Source of the DNA: Xanthomonas cucurbitae
Lineage (GTDB): Bacteria > Pseudomonadota > Gammaproteobacteria > Xanthomonadales > Xanthomonadaceae
Assembly (NCBI RefSeq): GCF_002939885.1
Contig: NZ_MDED01000001.1
Location: 124,001 to 188,000, forward strand
Direction of reading: 5' to 3'
Length of the DNA stretch: 64,000 nt
Part shown: positions 1 to 8,803 of the stretch, in pieces
How the letters are laid out: each line of letters opens with the position of its first letter
How positions within the stretch are numbered: the stretch's first letter is position 1
Made by a program: the position numbers and the translations under genes
Notes under the pieces: generated by a model
Database searches by the model: none
What the model was told of the DNA's origin: nothing
Seen by the model: the letters and a program-made list of their open reading frames with translations, nothing else

Positions 1-239
1 TTGCAGGTCGCGCACCGGCCGCAGCCTAGCAGGTTTGCCGTTCAGAGCGGCCATCGACCTCACCACACCGGCGCGGCGGTGGCCAGTGCGTGTCGATGAT
101 GCGCCGTGCAGGCAGCCATCCCTGAGCCTTGCGACTATTCGAAGCATCCGCTGGCGAGGCGCCATGTACCGCCGCACTTGGAGCCGGGCGCGTGCATGCG
201 CACAATGCGCGCCTACGTTCCGTCTCACCCAGGCCGCTC

Positions 240-515
240 ATGTCCAGCATCGATCTCCGCCACGACCATTCCCTGACGCCGGCACAGGCCCGCGCGGCGA
301 TCGACGAGGCGGCGCGCAAGCTCACCGATCGCTACGGCGTGGCCTCGCACTGGGAAGGCGACACCTTGCGTATTTCACGGTCCGGCGTGGAGGGCGCGAT
401 CGCCTTGCTGCCGCAGCAGGTGCACGTAACGGCCGAGCTCGGCTTCCCGCTGTCGGCGATGCAGCCGATGGTGGAATCGGAAATCCGTCGGCTATTGTCG
501 GAAAAGCTGGCCTGA
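240..515 (+). CDS. Polyhydroxyalkanoic acid system (PHA granule region) family protein
   Basis: A 91-residue protein. It resembles the small family found beside phasins, which is thought to act at polyhydroxyalkanoate granules; its biochemical role is unknown. It is hydrophilic and mixed alpha/beta, with no signal peptide or membrane segment, and begins MSSIDLRHDHSL. I chose ATG 240 because the family similarity starts there; an in-frame start at 129 would add a low-complexity leader. The ribosome site is weak. The phasin gene follows 159 bp downstream on the same strand, which supports a granule role. Confidence 0.75.
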   Translation: MSSIDLRHDHSLTPAQARAAIDEAARKLTDRYGVASHWEGDTLRISRSGVEGAIALLPQQVHVTAELGFPLSAMQPMVESEIRRLLSEKLA

Positions 516-674
516 GCACGTCGTCGCTGCCGCTGCTTCAGCGCCAAGTCACCCGCCCCTCGCCGGATGGGCGGATGCTTGGATAGGCTTGCCCGCGCCA
601 CGTTTCACTTGCCCGATGCAGGGCCGGCACTAGGGTGAACCCAACGTCACTTCGGCAATCGACAGGAGCATCGC

Positions 675-1238
675 ATGACGACCGGATACGATCAGAACGG
701 TAACCGCGACACCGCCGCTTCGGGCTTCCAGGCCCAGGCGGAGCAGATTTCGCGCCGGCTCGGCGAATCGGCGCAAACCGTGTGGCTGGCCGGGCTAGGT
801 GCACTCGGGCGCGTGCAAAGCGAGGGCGGCAAGTTGTTCGACTCGCTGGTGCGCGAAGGCGCCGCCTACGAGCGTACCGGCCAGCGCAAGGCAGCCGAGA
901 GCGTGGACGAGCTGCGCGAAGAGGTGGAAACCCAGTTCGAACAGGCCCGCGACACCGCGGTGCGTGGCTGGGACAAGCTGGGCAAGGCCTTCGACGAGCG
1001 CGTCAAGGGCGTGCTGCGCACGCTCAATATCCCCGAGCAGGAGGAGCTGGAAAACCTGCGCCGCGAGGTCGAATCGCTGAAGGCCCAGGTGCGCGCCAAT
1101 ACCGCGGCGACCAAGCGGGCCAACCGCACCGCCAACCAGGCCGCGCAGGCCGCCGGTGGTGATTCCGCAGGCAGTGGCCCGGCCGGTCCCAGCGGTGCCT
1201 CCACGTCCGGCAATGCGGCGGCTTTCGACGGGGAATAA
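675..1238 (+). CDS. Phasin family (PhaI/PhaF-type) granule-associated protein
   Basis: A 187-residue protein with phasin character: an amphipathic helical core (about residues 20-130) that would coat polyhydroxyalkanoate granules, and a Gly/Ala/Ser-rich tail (about 140-187). Typical features are the VWLAGLGALGR segment near residue 37, the conserved FDSLVREG stretch and a heptad-like coiled coil (residues 115-135). AGGAG at 663-667 precedes the ATG at good spacing. It pairs with the granule-region gene upstream. Phasins control granule size and can also act as general stress proteins. No PHA synthase lies in the window, so linkage to polymer synthesis is inferred. Confidence 0.88.
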   Translation: MTTGYDQNGNRDTAASGFQAQAEQISRRLGESAQTVWLAGLGALGRVQSEGGKLFDSLVREGAAYERTGQRKAAESVDELREEVETQFEQARDTAVRGWDKLGKAFDERVKGVLRTLNIPEQEELENLRREVESLKAQVRANTAATKRANRTANQAAQAAGGDSAGSGPAGPSGASTSGNAAAFDGE

Positions 1239-1275
1239 GGCCTGCTTGGTACCGGAGGCGGTGCGAGCGTTCGCT

Positions 1276-1309
1276 CCGCCGCCGCGCCTGGAACCGGGCG
1301 CGGCGGCGG
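1276..1309 (+). terminator. GC-rich hairpin downstream of phasin gene
   Basis: The arms CCGCCGCCGCGCC (1276-1288) and GGCGCGGCGGCGG (1297-1309) are perfect complements with an 8-nt loop. There is no T run, so it may block RNA decay rather than terminate transcription by itself. Confidence 0.45.
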
Positions 1310-1355
1310 GTGCTGCCGTCTTCATGGAACAGCGGAGGCAGCGCCACCGCCTTTG

Positions 1356-1380
1356 ATGTTGCAAAGCAACATGGTTTTTT
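1356..1380 (+). terminator. Rho-independent terminator
   Basis: ATGTTGC (1356-1362), a 3-nt AAA loop and GCAACAT (1366-1372) are followed by GG and six T (1375-1380). This is a classical intrinsic terminator for plus-strand transcription from the phasin gene. Confidence 0.65.
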
Positions 1381-1570
1381 GGACAATCGGGCACGGCCCG
1401 CCAGTCCTGCTTCACGAAGTCCGTTTGCTCCCCTCCCCTCACGGCTTCGGACTGGCGGGTCTTTCGCTGCCTGGGTCACGGCGCGTGATATCGCCGCTCG
1501 CGATCCATTGACGAATCCCGCCTGAAGGATTCTTCTAAGAGCATCGACTCGTAATACGCGTCATACCTTG

Positions 1571-2548
1571 ATGCTTATGCCTTCCTGGATTCTGGCGCTG
1601 ATCGCTGCATTGCTGCTCTGGCTGGCGGTGTGCGCCTATGTGTGGTTGGTGCGGCGCCGCGCCGACGAAACCACCGAAGGCATCCGCGCCCTGGCGGCCA
1701 TGCATTGGCGCGACTTTTCCGCCGTGGTGCTGCGTGTCCTGCAGGACCAGCGCGGCTGGCAGCCGACCCATGTACCGCAGGACGGCCTGCCGACCGCCGA
1801 CTTCATGATGCAAACCGACCATGGCACCCGCCTGGTGGCCTGCAAGCACGGCCGCGGTTACCGCATTGGCGTGGCCGCGGTGAATGAGCTGGGCGCGATG
1901 GCCCGCCTGGCCGGCGCCAGTGGTGGCGTGATGGTGACCGAAGGGCGCATGGAGCGCGAAGGCCTGGCGGCGGCCGAAAAGCAGTCCATCGAAGTGCTGG
2001 ACGGCACGCGTCTATGGCCCTTGCTCAAGCCTTATCTGCCGGGCGATGTGGAAACCGGCGTGGTGGGCAAGGCCAGGCGCCGCGCCATCCGCCACAGCAG
2101 CATCGCCGGTGCCGCACTGGCGATGCTGGCGCTGGCGGCAGTGCTGGGACTACGCGCGCCGCAGCCCACCTCGACAGCGATGCCCAGGGCGGCGGCGGGC
2201 AAGACACCACCTGCGCAGGCAGCTGCGCCCACCGCGCAAGCTGTTCCGGCCACACCGGCTCTAACCACCCTGCCGGCAGCGGCCGCCGGCGAACCGGATG
2301 CGGCAACGTTGCAAGGCTACCGGCGCGACGTCTCCAGGACGCTGGCGCAGACACCTGGCCTGGTGCGCGGCATCTGGATCACGCAGGCCACGCTGGCGGT
2401 GGATCGCACTGTCGAGGACAGCGCGGCCTGGCCACTGATCTGCGAGGAACTCAAGCGTTACCCGTATCTGCGCACCGTGCGCGTGCAGCTCAATCCCCGC
2501 GCAGGGGTGGCCGAACCGGTGCGCTGGCGGCAGTGCACGACGATTTGA
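1571..2548 (+). CDS. Membrane protein with degenerate Mrr-like restriction endonuclease domain
   Basis: About 325 residues. An N-terminal membrane helix (about 5-27) is followed by a domain resembling Mrr_cat (about 35-150) with the typical HWRDF entry motif. A second hydrophobic helix (about 178-196) leads into a Pro/Ala-rich linker and a C-terminal domain of unknown function. Asp77 and Lys92 match the PD-(D/E)xK pattern, but the residue normally Glu or Gln before xK is Ala (Ala-Cys-Lys), so nuclease activity is doubtful. No methyltransferase or specificity subunit is nearby, so this is not a normal restriction system. ATG 1571 was chosen over TTG 1568; ATG 1577 is also possible. Confidence 0.6.
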   Translation: MLMPSWILALIAALLLWLAVCAYVWLVRRRADETTEGIRALAAMHWRDFSAVVLRVLQDQRGWQPTHVPQDGLPTADFMMQTDHGTRLVACKHGRGYRIGVAAVNELGAMARLAGASGGVMVTEGRMEREGLAAAEKQSIEVLDGTRLWPLLKPYLPGDVETGVVGKARRRAIRHSSIAGAALAMLALAAVLGLRAPQPTSTAMPRAAAGKTPPAQAAAPTAQAVPATPALTTLPAAAAGEPDAATLQGYRRDVSRTLAQTPGLVRGIWITQATLAVDRTVEDSAAWPLICEELKRYPYLRTVRVQLNPRAGVAEPVRWRQCTTI

Positions 2549-2574
2549 ATCGGGAATCGGGAATCGGGAATCGG
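2547..2574. repeat. Heptamer tandem repeat, 4 copies
   Basis: Four perfect copies of GAATCGG start inside the stop codon of the preceding gene. The same 7-bp unit, in either orientation, recurs at 26978-27005, 43130-43157 (variant) and 55154-55195. The locus lies between convergent genes. Confidence 0.9.
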
Positions 2575-2614
2575 TGCAGTCGGACACAGCTGGCGCCAGT
2601 GCCTGGTACTGGCC

Positions 2615-3352
2615 TCAGCGCATTCCCGGCGCGAACCGCGCCACCAGGTCGTAGGAGCCGCCCAGGAACCACTGCCGCACGTAGGTTACCGGCTGTTCGC
2701 CGCGCCAGGTGTGGCGGTCGATGACCAGGCAGGCGGCGCCTTCGTCCACCTGCAATTGCCTGGCCTGTTCGGCATCGGCGCCGACGGCGCTGATGCGGTG
2801 TTCGGCGCGCGTCCACGGCACGTTGCGCAGCAGCCAGCTGCCTGGCGCCACCTCGGTGAACGGCTGCGCCAGGGCATCGGGCACGGTGGTGATATCGATC
2901 ACGCGCTGCTCCAGTGCGAACGGGCTGCCATCGGCCAGATGCACGCTTTCCAGCGCCAGCAGCTTGCCGGTGCTGCCCAATGCACGCTCTTGCGGCACGC
3001 GCTGGCGCACGCTGCGCAGCCGCCGCGAGAGCAGCGAAAACCGGTAGGCGTGACCGCGCGTGGTCATTTCCACCTCGATGTCCGGGATCGACAGCGCCAC
3101 CTGTTCCAGATGCGGATGCGGCCGCGCCACGAACGAGCCGGTGCGGCGGCGGCGTTCGATCATGCCGGCGTCGGCCAGCAGGCCGAGCACCTTGTTGACC
3201 GTCATGCGCGAGCAGCCGTAGTGCGCCATCAACTCATGCTCCGGCGGAATACGGTGCCCGGGCGGCCAGTCGCCACTGTGAATCCGCTGCTCAAGATCCT
3301 GCCGGATGCGTTGGTGCAAGGTGCCGGGCGCGGCGATGGGGATGGCGGTCAA
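2615..3352 (-). CDS. hutC: Histidine utilisation repressor HutC (GntR family)
   Basis: A 245-residue GntR/HutC-type repressor. The N-terminal winged helix-turn-helix (about residues 10-75, including the PPEHELMAHYGCSRMTVNKVL segment) binds DNA; the C-terminal UTRA domain (about 95-240) senses an effector, urocanate in characterised HutC proteins. It ends the minus-strand arm of the hut cluster, 188 bp downstream of hutF. The likely target is the TGTATATACA palindrome in the hutF/hutI promoter region. Because hutC probably shares transcripts with hutF, it may be autoregulated; I see no second palindrome in the hutF-hutC gap. Confidence 0.92.
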   Translation of the reverse strand: MTAIPIAAPGTLHQRIRQDLEQRIHSGDWPPGHRIPPEHELMAHYGCSRMTVNKVLGLLADAGMIERRRRTGSFVARPHPHLEQVALSIPDIEVEMTTRGHAYRFSLLSRRLRSVRQRVPQERALGSTGKLLALESVHLADGSPFALEQRVIDITTVPDALAQPFTEVAPGSWLLRNVPWTRAEHRISAVGADAEQARQLQVDEGAACLVIDRHTWRGEQPVTYVRQWFLGGSYDLVARFAPGMR

Positions 3353-3540
3353 AGCGGAGGTCTCCAGTCAGGCCTGCATTGTGCGCGCATCCGCTTAGAG
3401 CAGCTAACAGAACGACGGCGCTCACCGCCAGGCGGGTGCGGCCGGTGCCCGGAATCGGCATTGACCACTCGTAACACTCCGGTTCCTGCGCGCCGTCCGC
3501 ATCCAGCTGACGACTGCTCGCTACGGTGTGTTAGCCGCGC

Positions 3541-4917
3541 TCATTGACCCAGCACGGTGCGCAGGATTTGCGCAAAACGCGCGGCGATCCGCGCACGGTC
3601 CACATGCCGTCCGTCGCGTACCACAGGCTGGCCGTTGCGCCAGACGTTGCGCACCGCCGTGCCGCGCGCGGCAAACAGCCAACTGTCCAATAGGGCATCG
3701 TCACTGCGCGCCAGCAAGGCCGGGTGCGTCAGATCCAGTTCCACCAGATCGGCCGCCGCACCGACCCGTATCCCTTGCTGCGCGACACCCAACGCCTGCG
3801 CTGCGCCGTTACCTGCGCGCTCGTACAACCAGCGGCCGCTGGAAACCTCCGCCGGCGCCAGCACATTGCGCGCCTGCAGCGTCAAGCGCTGGCCGTATTC
3901 GAGCAGGCGCAGCTCTTCGGCGGCATCGATCAACACGTTCGAATCCGAGCCGACGCCGAAGCGACCACCGGCCGCGGCAAAGGCCTGCATCGGAAAGATC
4001 CCGTCGCCCAGGTTGGCCTCGGTGATCGGGCACAGCCCGACCACCGCGCCGCGTTGCGCCATCGCCTGCACCTCGCTGGCGGTGACATGCGTGGCATGCA
4101 CCAGACACCAGCGCGTATCCACCGGTGCATTGGCCAGCAGCCACTCCACCGGCCGCTGGCCCGACCACGCCAGGCAGGCGTCCACCTCGCGCTGCTGCTC
4201 GGCGATATGGATGTGGATCGGCCCATCGGTGAGCGGCATCAACTCCGCCAGTTGCTGCGGCGTGACCGCGCGCAGGCTGTGCGGCGCCAGTCCGAGCACG
4301 GCATCCGGTAGCGTCTTGAGGCTGTGGCGGCAGTCGTCGAGCAGGCGCGCGAAACCGTCGATGTCGTGGATCAACCGCCGCTGCGCGACGTTCGGTGCGG
4401 CACCGCCGAAGTCCGAATGCGCGTAGAACACCGGCAACAGGGTCAGTCCGATCCCGGTATTGGCGGCGGCCGCTGCGATGCGCCCGGACATTTCCCCGGC
4501 CTGCGCGTAGGGCGTGCCGCCGGGGCTGTGGTGCAGGTAATGGAATTCGCCCACCCGGGTGAAGCCGCTCTCCAGCATTTCCACGTAGGCCTGCTCGGCG
4601 ATCGCCTGCAGGCTGTCCGGGTCCAGCTGGTCGACGAAGCGGTACATCAGCTCGCGCCAGCTCCAGAAACTGTCGCCGCTGCGCCCGCCGACTTCGGTCA
4701 GCCCCGCCATGCCACGCTGGAAGGCATGACTGTGCAGGTTGCCCAGGCCGGGCAGCAGCACCTCGCAGCGGAGGTCGGCACCGCCGGGCGCGGCCTCCGG
4801 CTGCACCGCGACGATGCGCCCTTGCGCCAGCGTGATCCGCACCTGGCTGGCCCAGCCTTCCGGCAGCAAGGCCCGGGCGGCCCAAAACACCTGCGCATGT
4901 GCCTGCTCGTCTGCCAC
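3541..4917 (-). CDS. hutF: Formimidoylglutamate deiminase HutF
   Basis: A 458-residue amidohydrolase that converts N-formimidoyl-L-glutamate to N-formyl-L-glutamate plus ammonia, step four of the five-step histidine pathway. The metal-binding HxH is at His62/His64 (LHSHAFQRG), with further ligands in the HIHIAEQ region and in GSDSN near the C-terminus. The start is GTG 4917, preceded at 5 nt by a strong GGAGGT site; the frame stays open far upstream, but that extension lies antisense to hutI and is not real. It diverges from hutI across only 60 bp. Confidence 0.94.
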   Translation of the reverse strand: MADEQAHAQVFWAARALLPEGWASQVRITLAQGRIVAVQPEAAPGGADLRCEVLLPGLGNLHSHAFQRGMAGLTEVGGRSGDSFWSWRELMYRFVDQLDPDSLQAIAEQAYVEMLESGFTRVGEFHYLHHSPGGTPYAQAGEMSGRIAAAAANTGIGLTLLPVFYAHSDFGGAAPNVAQRRLIHDIDGFARLLDDCRHSLKTLPDAVLGLAPHSLRAVTPQQLAELMPLTDGPIHIHIAEQQREVDACLAWSGQRPVEWLLANAPVDTRWCLVHATHVTASEVQAMAQRGAVVGLCPITEANLGDGIFPMQAFAAAGGRFGVGSDSNVLIDAAEELRLLEYGQRLTLQARNVLAPAEVSSGRWLYERAGNGAAQALGVAQQGIRVGAAADLVELDLTHPALLARSDDALLDSWLFAARGTAVRNVWRNGQPVVRDGRHVDRARIAARFAQILRTVLGQ

Positions 4918-4977
4918 TGGACACCTCCGATCGACGACTCTATTGTATATACATATCAGACACCCTGAGCCTGCGCC
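4918..4977. promoter_or_regulatory. Compact divergent hutF/hutI promoter region
   Basis: Just 60 bp separate the GTG of hutF and the ATG of hutI. They hold an AT-rich core (4941-4956) in otherwise GC-rich DNA and the hutF ribosome site (ACCTCC on the plus strand, 4923-4928). Both promoters must overlap here, so one bound repressor could silence both arms. The untranslated leader of hutI must be very short. Confidence 0.7.
4944..4953. promoter_or_regulatory. Putative HutC operator
   Basis: The perfect 10-bp palindrome TGTATATACA sits in the centre of the hutF/hutI divergent promoter. It matches the core type reported for HutC of Pseudomonas and related GntR repressors (TGTAnnTACA). Assignment to the hutC product encoded here is inferred. 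Confidence 0.7.
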
Positions 4978-6177
4978 ATGCATTGCGACGTTCTCTGGCA
5001 CAACGCGCAACTGATGACCCTGGACGCCGCCGATGGTGGCCTGGGCATCGTGGACGACGGCGTGGTCGCCTGCCAGGACGGTGGCATCGTCTACGCCGGC
5101 CCGGCCGCGCAGGCGCCGGCATTGACCGCCGGCATCGCGCACGACTGCCAGCGGCGCTGGATCAGCCCGGGCCTGATCGATTGCCATACCCACCTGGTCC
5201 ATGCCGGCAACCGCGCCAACGAGTTCGAGCAACGCCTGCGCGGCGCCAGCTATGCGCAGATCGCCGCGGCCGGTGGCGGCATCGTGGCAACCGTGCGCGC
5301 CACCCGCGCTGCCGACGATGCGGCGCTGCTCGCATCCAGCCTGCCGCGCCTGGATGCGCTGCTCGCCGAAGGCGTGACCACGCTGGAGATCAAGTCCGGC
5401 TACGGGCTCACCCTGGAAGACGAAATCAAACAGCTGCGCGTGGCACGCCAGCTCGCCAGCTTGCGCCGGGTCGAGGTGGTGCCCACCTTTCTGGGTGCGC
5501 ATGCGGTGCCGCCGGGCAGCGATGCACAGGCATATATCGATGTGGTCTGCACGCAGATGATTCCCGCCGTGGCCGCGCAAGGGCTGGCCGAGGCGGTGGA
5601 TGTGTTCTGCGAGCATCTGGCGTTCTCGACCACGCAAGCCGAACAGGTGTTCGTCGCCGCGCAGGCGCACGGCCTGCAGGTCAAGATCCACGCCGAACAA
5701 TTGAGCAACCAGCACGGCGCAGCGCTGGCCGCACGCCATGGCGCCTTGTCGGCTGACCATATCGAATACCTGGACCAGGCCGGCATCGAAGCGATGGCCG
5801 CCGCCGGCACGGTCGCGGTGCTGCTGCCGGGCGCGTTCTACTTCACCCGCGATACGCAACTGCCGCCGATCGCCGCGCTGCGTGCGGCCGGCGTGCCGCT
5901 GGCCTTGGCCACCGACTGCAACCCGGGAACCTCCCCGCTCACCAGCCCGTTGCTGGCGATGAACATGGCCGCCACCTTGTTCCGCATGACGGTGGACGAA
6001 TGCATCGCCGGCTTCACCCGCGAAGCGGCGCGCGCGCTCGGCCGCAGTGCGCGGCTGGGACGGCTGCGCGCCGGCATGGACTGCGACCTGGCGATCTGGG
6101 ACATCGAGGCGCCGGCTGACCTGGTGTATCGCATGGGCTTCAACCCGCTGCATGCCCGCGTCTGGCGCGGGCATTGA
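4978..6177 (+). CDS. hutI: Imidazolonepropionase HutI
   Basis: A 399-residue amidohydrolase that opens 4-imidazolone-5-propanoate to N-formimidoyl-L-glutamate, step three of histidine breakdown. Metal ligands His70 and His72 lie in [10 protein letters not shown], followed by the NEFEQRL signature. [12 protein letters not shown] and the late [10 protein letters not shown] motif complete the active site. Length is normal for the family. It is the first gene of the plus-strand hut arm and ends 23 bp before the hutH start. The start lies 24 bp from the putative HutC operator. Confidence 0.96.
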   Translation: MHCDVLWHNAQLMTLDAADGGLGIVDDGVVACQDGGIVYAGPAAQAPALTAGIAHDCQRRWISPGLIDCHTHLVHAGNRANEFEQRLRGASYAQIAAAGGGIVATVRATRAADDAALLASSLPRLDALLAEGVTTLEIKSGYGLTLEDEIKQLRVARQLASLRRVEVVPTFLGAHAVPPGSDAQAYIDVVCTQMIPAVAAQGLAEAVDVFCEHLAFSTTQAEQVFVAAQAHGLQVKIHAEQLSNQHGAALAARHGALSADHIEYLDQAGIEAMAAAGTVAVLLPGAFYFTRDTQLPPIAALRAAGVPLALATDCNPGTSPLTSPLLAMNMAATLFRMTVDECIAGFTREAARALGRSARLGRLRAGMDCDLAIWDIEAPADLVYRMGFNPLHARVWRGH

Positions 6178-6200
6178 ACCTGTTTACCTCTGGAGTTGTC

Positions 6201-7748
6201 ATGAGTGCTTCTGTTGTTCTGCACCCCGGCGCTGTCACGCTGGCACAGTGGCGTGCGCTGTATCGCGGCGCCGAGGCGGCGCTGGATCCGGCCTGCGCGG
6301 CGGCGGTCTTGCGCAGCGCGCAGACGGTGGAAGCGATCGTCGCGCGCGGCGAACCGGTCTACGGCGTCAACACCGGCTTCGGCAAGCTGGCCAGCGTGCG
6401 CATCGAGCGCGACGACCTGGCGACCCTGCAGCGCAATATCGTGCTCTCGCATGCCGCCGGCGTCGGCGAGCCCACGCCGGTGCCGGTGGTGCGGCTGATG
6501 ATGGCGCTCAAGCTCACCAGCCTGGCCCAGGGCGCCTCGGGTGTGCAGCCGGACACGCTGGCCCTGCTCGAGGCGATGCTGCGCGCCGGGATCACCCCGG
6601 TGGTGCCATGCCAGGGCTCGGTGGGCGCATCAGGCGATCTGGCGCCGTTGTCGCATCTGGCTGCGGTGATGATCGGCGTGGGCGAAGCCTTCGTCGGTGG
6701 TCAACGGCTGCCGGCGGCCGACGCCCTGGCGCAGGCGCAGCTGCAACCGCGCGTACTCGGCGCCAAGGAAGGCTTGGCATTGCTCAACGGCACCCAGTTC
6801 TCCACCGCCTGCGCGCTGGCCGGCCTGTTCGAGATCGAGACCGTGTTGCAGGCGGCACTGGTCACCGGGGCATTGTCGGTGGAAGCGGCCAAGGGTTCGG
6901 ATACGCCGTTCGATGCGCGCATCCATGCCCTGCGCGGGCAGCCGGGGCAGATCGCCACCGCTGCCGCGCTGCGCGCCCTGATGGCCGATTCGGCCATCCG
7001 CGAATCGCACCGGCTTGGCGATGTGCGCGTGCAGGACCCGTACTGCCTGCGCTGCCAACCGCAGGTGATGGGCGCGGCGCTGGATGTGATGCGCCAGGCT
7101 GCGCGCACGCTGGAAATCGAAGCCAATGGTGTCTCCGATAATCCGCTGGTCTTCAGCGACACCGGCGAAGCCTTGTCTGGCGGCAACTTCCACGCCGAGC
7201 CGGTGGCGTTTGCCGCCGACATGCTGGCAATGGCGGTGTGCGAGATCGGCTCGATCAGCGAACGCCGCACCGCGATGCTGGTGGACCCGGCCTTGTCCGG
7301 ATTGCCGGCGTTTCTCACCCCGCGCCCGGGCCTGAACTCGGGCTTCATGATTCCGCAGGTCACTGCGGCGGCATTGGTATCGGAAAACAAGCAGCGCGCC
7401 TATCCGGCCAGCGTCGATTCGATTCCCACCTCTGCCAACCAGGAAGATCATGTGTCGATGGCCGCGCACGGCGCGCGCCGCCTGCTGGCGATGGCAGAGA
7501 ACGCCGCGCATGTGATCGGCATCGAGTTGCTGGCTGCCGTGCAGGGCTGCGATTTCCATGCGCCGCTGCGCTCCAGCACCGCGCTGGAAGCCGCACGCGC
7601 CCTGCTGCGCGCACAGGTGCCGACGCTGCAGGACGACCGCTACTTCCATCCGGACATGCTGGCCGCCAGCGCCTTGGTGCGTTCCAATGCGCTGGCCTCG
7701 GCGGTGGCGGTGGCGGTGGCCTTGCCCGGCGTGGAGCAGGACGCATGA
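6201..7748 (+). CDS. hutH: Histidine ammonia-lyase HutH
   Basis: A 515-residue lyase that deaminates L-histidine to urocanate, the first step of the pathway. The triad that forms the MIO electrophile is Ala143-Ser144-Gly145 in [14 protein letters not shown]. Tyr54 in the [11 protein letters not shown] motif matches a conserved catalytic position. I chose ATG 6201, which has a TGGAG site just upstream and gives the usual length; an earlier in-frame ATG at 6174 overlaps the hutI stop codon. The last codons overlap the start of a 62-codon ORF. Confidence 0.96.
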   Translation: MSASVVLHPGAVTLAQWRALYRGAEAALDPACAAAVLRSAQTVEAIVARGEPVYGVNTGFGKLASVRIERDDLATLQRNIVLSHAAGVGEPTPVPVVRLMMALKLTSLAQGASGVQPDTLALLEAMLRAGITPVVPCQGSVGASGDLAPLSHLAAVMIGVGEAFVGGQRLPAADALAQAQLQPRVLGAKEGLALLNGTQFSTACALAGLFEIETVLQAALVTGALSVEAAKGSDTPFDARIHALRGQPGQIATAAALRALMADSAIRESHRLGDVRVQDPYCLRCQPQVMGAALDVMRQAARTLEIEANGVSDNPLVFSDTGEALSGGNFHAEPVAFAADMLAMAVCEIGSISERRTAMLVDPALSGLPAFLTPRPGLNSGFMIPQVTAAALVSENKQRAYPASVDSIPTSANQEDHVSMAAHGARRLLAMAENAAHVIGIELLAAVQGCDFHAPLRSSTALEAARALLRAQVPTLQDDRYFHPDMLAASALVRSNALASAVAVAVALPGVEQDA

Positions 7749-7933
7749 GCCCGCGACGTGCCCCGTGGTTGCCGATCGTCACGCCACGGCATGGCGCGAC
7801 GTCGGTGGGTGCCGCACGCGCGTGCGTGCCCACAGCAGCTCTTGCTGCCGAATGCCTAGAGCGCGCTGACGGCGCACACGCGCATCGCCGGCGCAGGTCA
7901 ACCCGCCGTCCCGCACGCAGAGCCCAGCCATGA
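7745..7933 (+). CDS. Candidate small coupled ORF between hutH and hutG
   Basis: A 62-codon open frame. Its ATG overlaps the hutH stop (ATGA at 7745-7748) and its TGA overlaps the hutG ATG (ATGA at 7930-7933), so it fills the gap exactly. GGAG at 7733-7736 is correctly spaced. The product is basic, ending in an Arg-rich tail, and matches nothing I recognise. It may be a real small protein or a device that passes ribosomes from hutH to hutG, which has no clear ribosome site of its own. High GC makes chance open frames common, so confidence is low. Confidence 0.35.
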   Translation: MSPRRAPWLPIVTPRHGATSVGAARACVPTAALAAECLERADGAHAHRRRRSTRRPARRAQP

Positions 7934-8787
7934 GCGCCCTGCCCGACTGGCTGGAGATTCACCGTGGGCAGGCGCCGTTGCTCATCAGCTTCCCGCACAC
8001 CGGCACCGAGCTGCCCGATGACGTGGCCGATCGTTTCGTGTCGCCGTGGCTGGCGCGGCGCGATGCCGATTGGTGGGTGCATCACATGTACGACTTCGCC
8101 CAATTGCTGGGCGCCACCACGGTGCGCACCGCGATCTCGCGCTCGGTCATCGACGTCAATCGCGACCCCAGCGGCGCATCGCTGTACCCCGGCCAGAACA
8201 CCACCGGCCTGTGCCCGCTGACCACCTTCGACAACCAGCCGCTGTATGCCGACGGCCTGGCGCCGGACCAGGCGCAGATCGATCAGCGCCGCGCGCGTTG
8301 GTTCGACCCGTATCACGCCGCGCTTGCCGAAGAGATTGCGCGCCTGCGCCAGCTGCACTCCAGCATCGTGGTGTACGACGCGCACTCGATCCGCTCGGTG
8401 ATTCCGCATCTGTTCGACGGCGAGCTGCCGCAGTTCAACATCGGCAGCAACGACGACCGCAGTTGCGACCCGGTGCTGGTCGAGGCCGTAGAACAGCTCT
8501 GCCGCAGCAGCGGCTCCAGCACGGTGCGCAACGGGCGCTTCAAGGGCGGCTGGATCACCCGCCACTACGCGCACCCCGAGCACGGTGTGCACACGCTGCA
8601 GATGGAGCTGGCCTGTCGCGGCTACATGCGCGAACCGGACACCCTCACTCCGGACAACTGGCCCACGCCGTGGCAGCCGGTGCACGCGGCCGCATTGCGC
8701 GCAGTGCTGCGGCATGTGCTGCTGGCCTGCCTGCAGTTTGCCAACGCGCCCTCACCCGATACCGCGCCACCCGCGGCCCACCGTTGA
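7930..8787 (+). CDS. hutG: N-formylglutamate deformylase HutG
   Basis: A 285-residue amidohydrolase that cleaves N-formyl-L-glutamate to formate and L-glutamate, the last step of the HutF route. It shows N-formylglutamate amidohydrolase signatures: [12 protein letters not shown] near the N-terminus, [10 protein letters not shown], the DAHSI motif and late [21 protein letters not shown]. Having both HutF and HutG means the formimino group is removed in two steps rather than transferred directly as formamide. No clear ribosome site precedes the ATG; translation may be coupled to the small ORF upstream. Confidence 0.94.
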   Translation: MSALPDWLEIHRGQAPLLISFPHTGTELPDDVADRFVSPWLARRDADWWVHHMYDFAQLLGATTVRTAISRSVIDVNRDPSGASLYPGQNTTGLCPLTTFDNQPLYADGLAPDQAQIDQRRARWFDPYHAALAEEIARLRQLHSSIVVYDAHSIRSVIPHLFDGELPQFNIGSNDDRSCDPVLVEAVEQLCRSSGSSTVRNGRFKGGWITRHYAHPEHGVHTLQMELACRGYMREPDTLTPDNWPTPWQPVHAAALRAVLRHVLLACLQFANAPSPDTAPPAAHR

Positions 8788-8803
8788 TTGCAAGGAACCC
8801 GGC

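Larger units (their letters stand above)
1239..1570. other. Intergenic region (332 bp) after the phasin gene
   Basis: No gene is supported here. It contains two stem-loops (1276-1309 and 1356-1380) that probably end phasin transcription. The rest, including the promoter of the downstream membrane protein, shows no clear motif. Confidence 0.5.

Noticed and set aside
1-239. Open frames across the first 239 bases
   Set aside because: Frames on both strands show only Arg/Ala/Pro-rich translations and no ribosome site; nothing supports a gene.
1571-2548. A restriction-modification system
   Set aside because: No methyltransferase or specificity gene nearby, the protein is membrane-anchored and the catalytic motif is altered.
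4918-6174. N-terminal extension that would make HutF 877 residues long
   Set aside because: The added part lies antisense to hutI and crosses the divergent promoter; GTG 4917 has a strong ribosome site and gives normal length.
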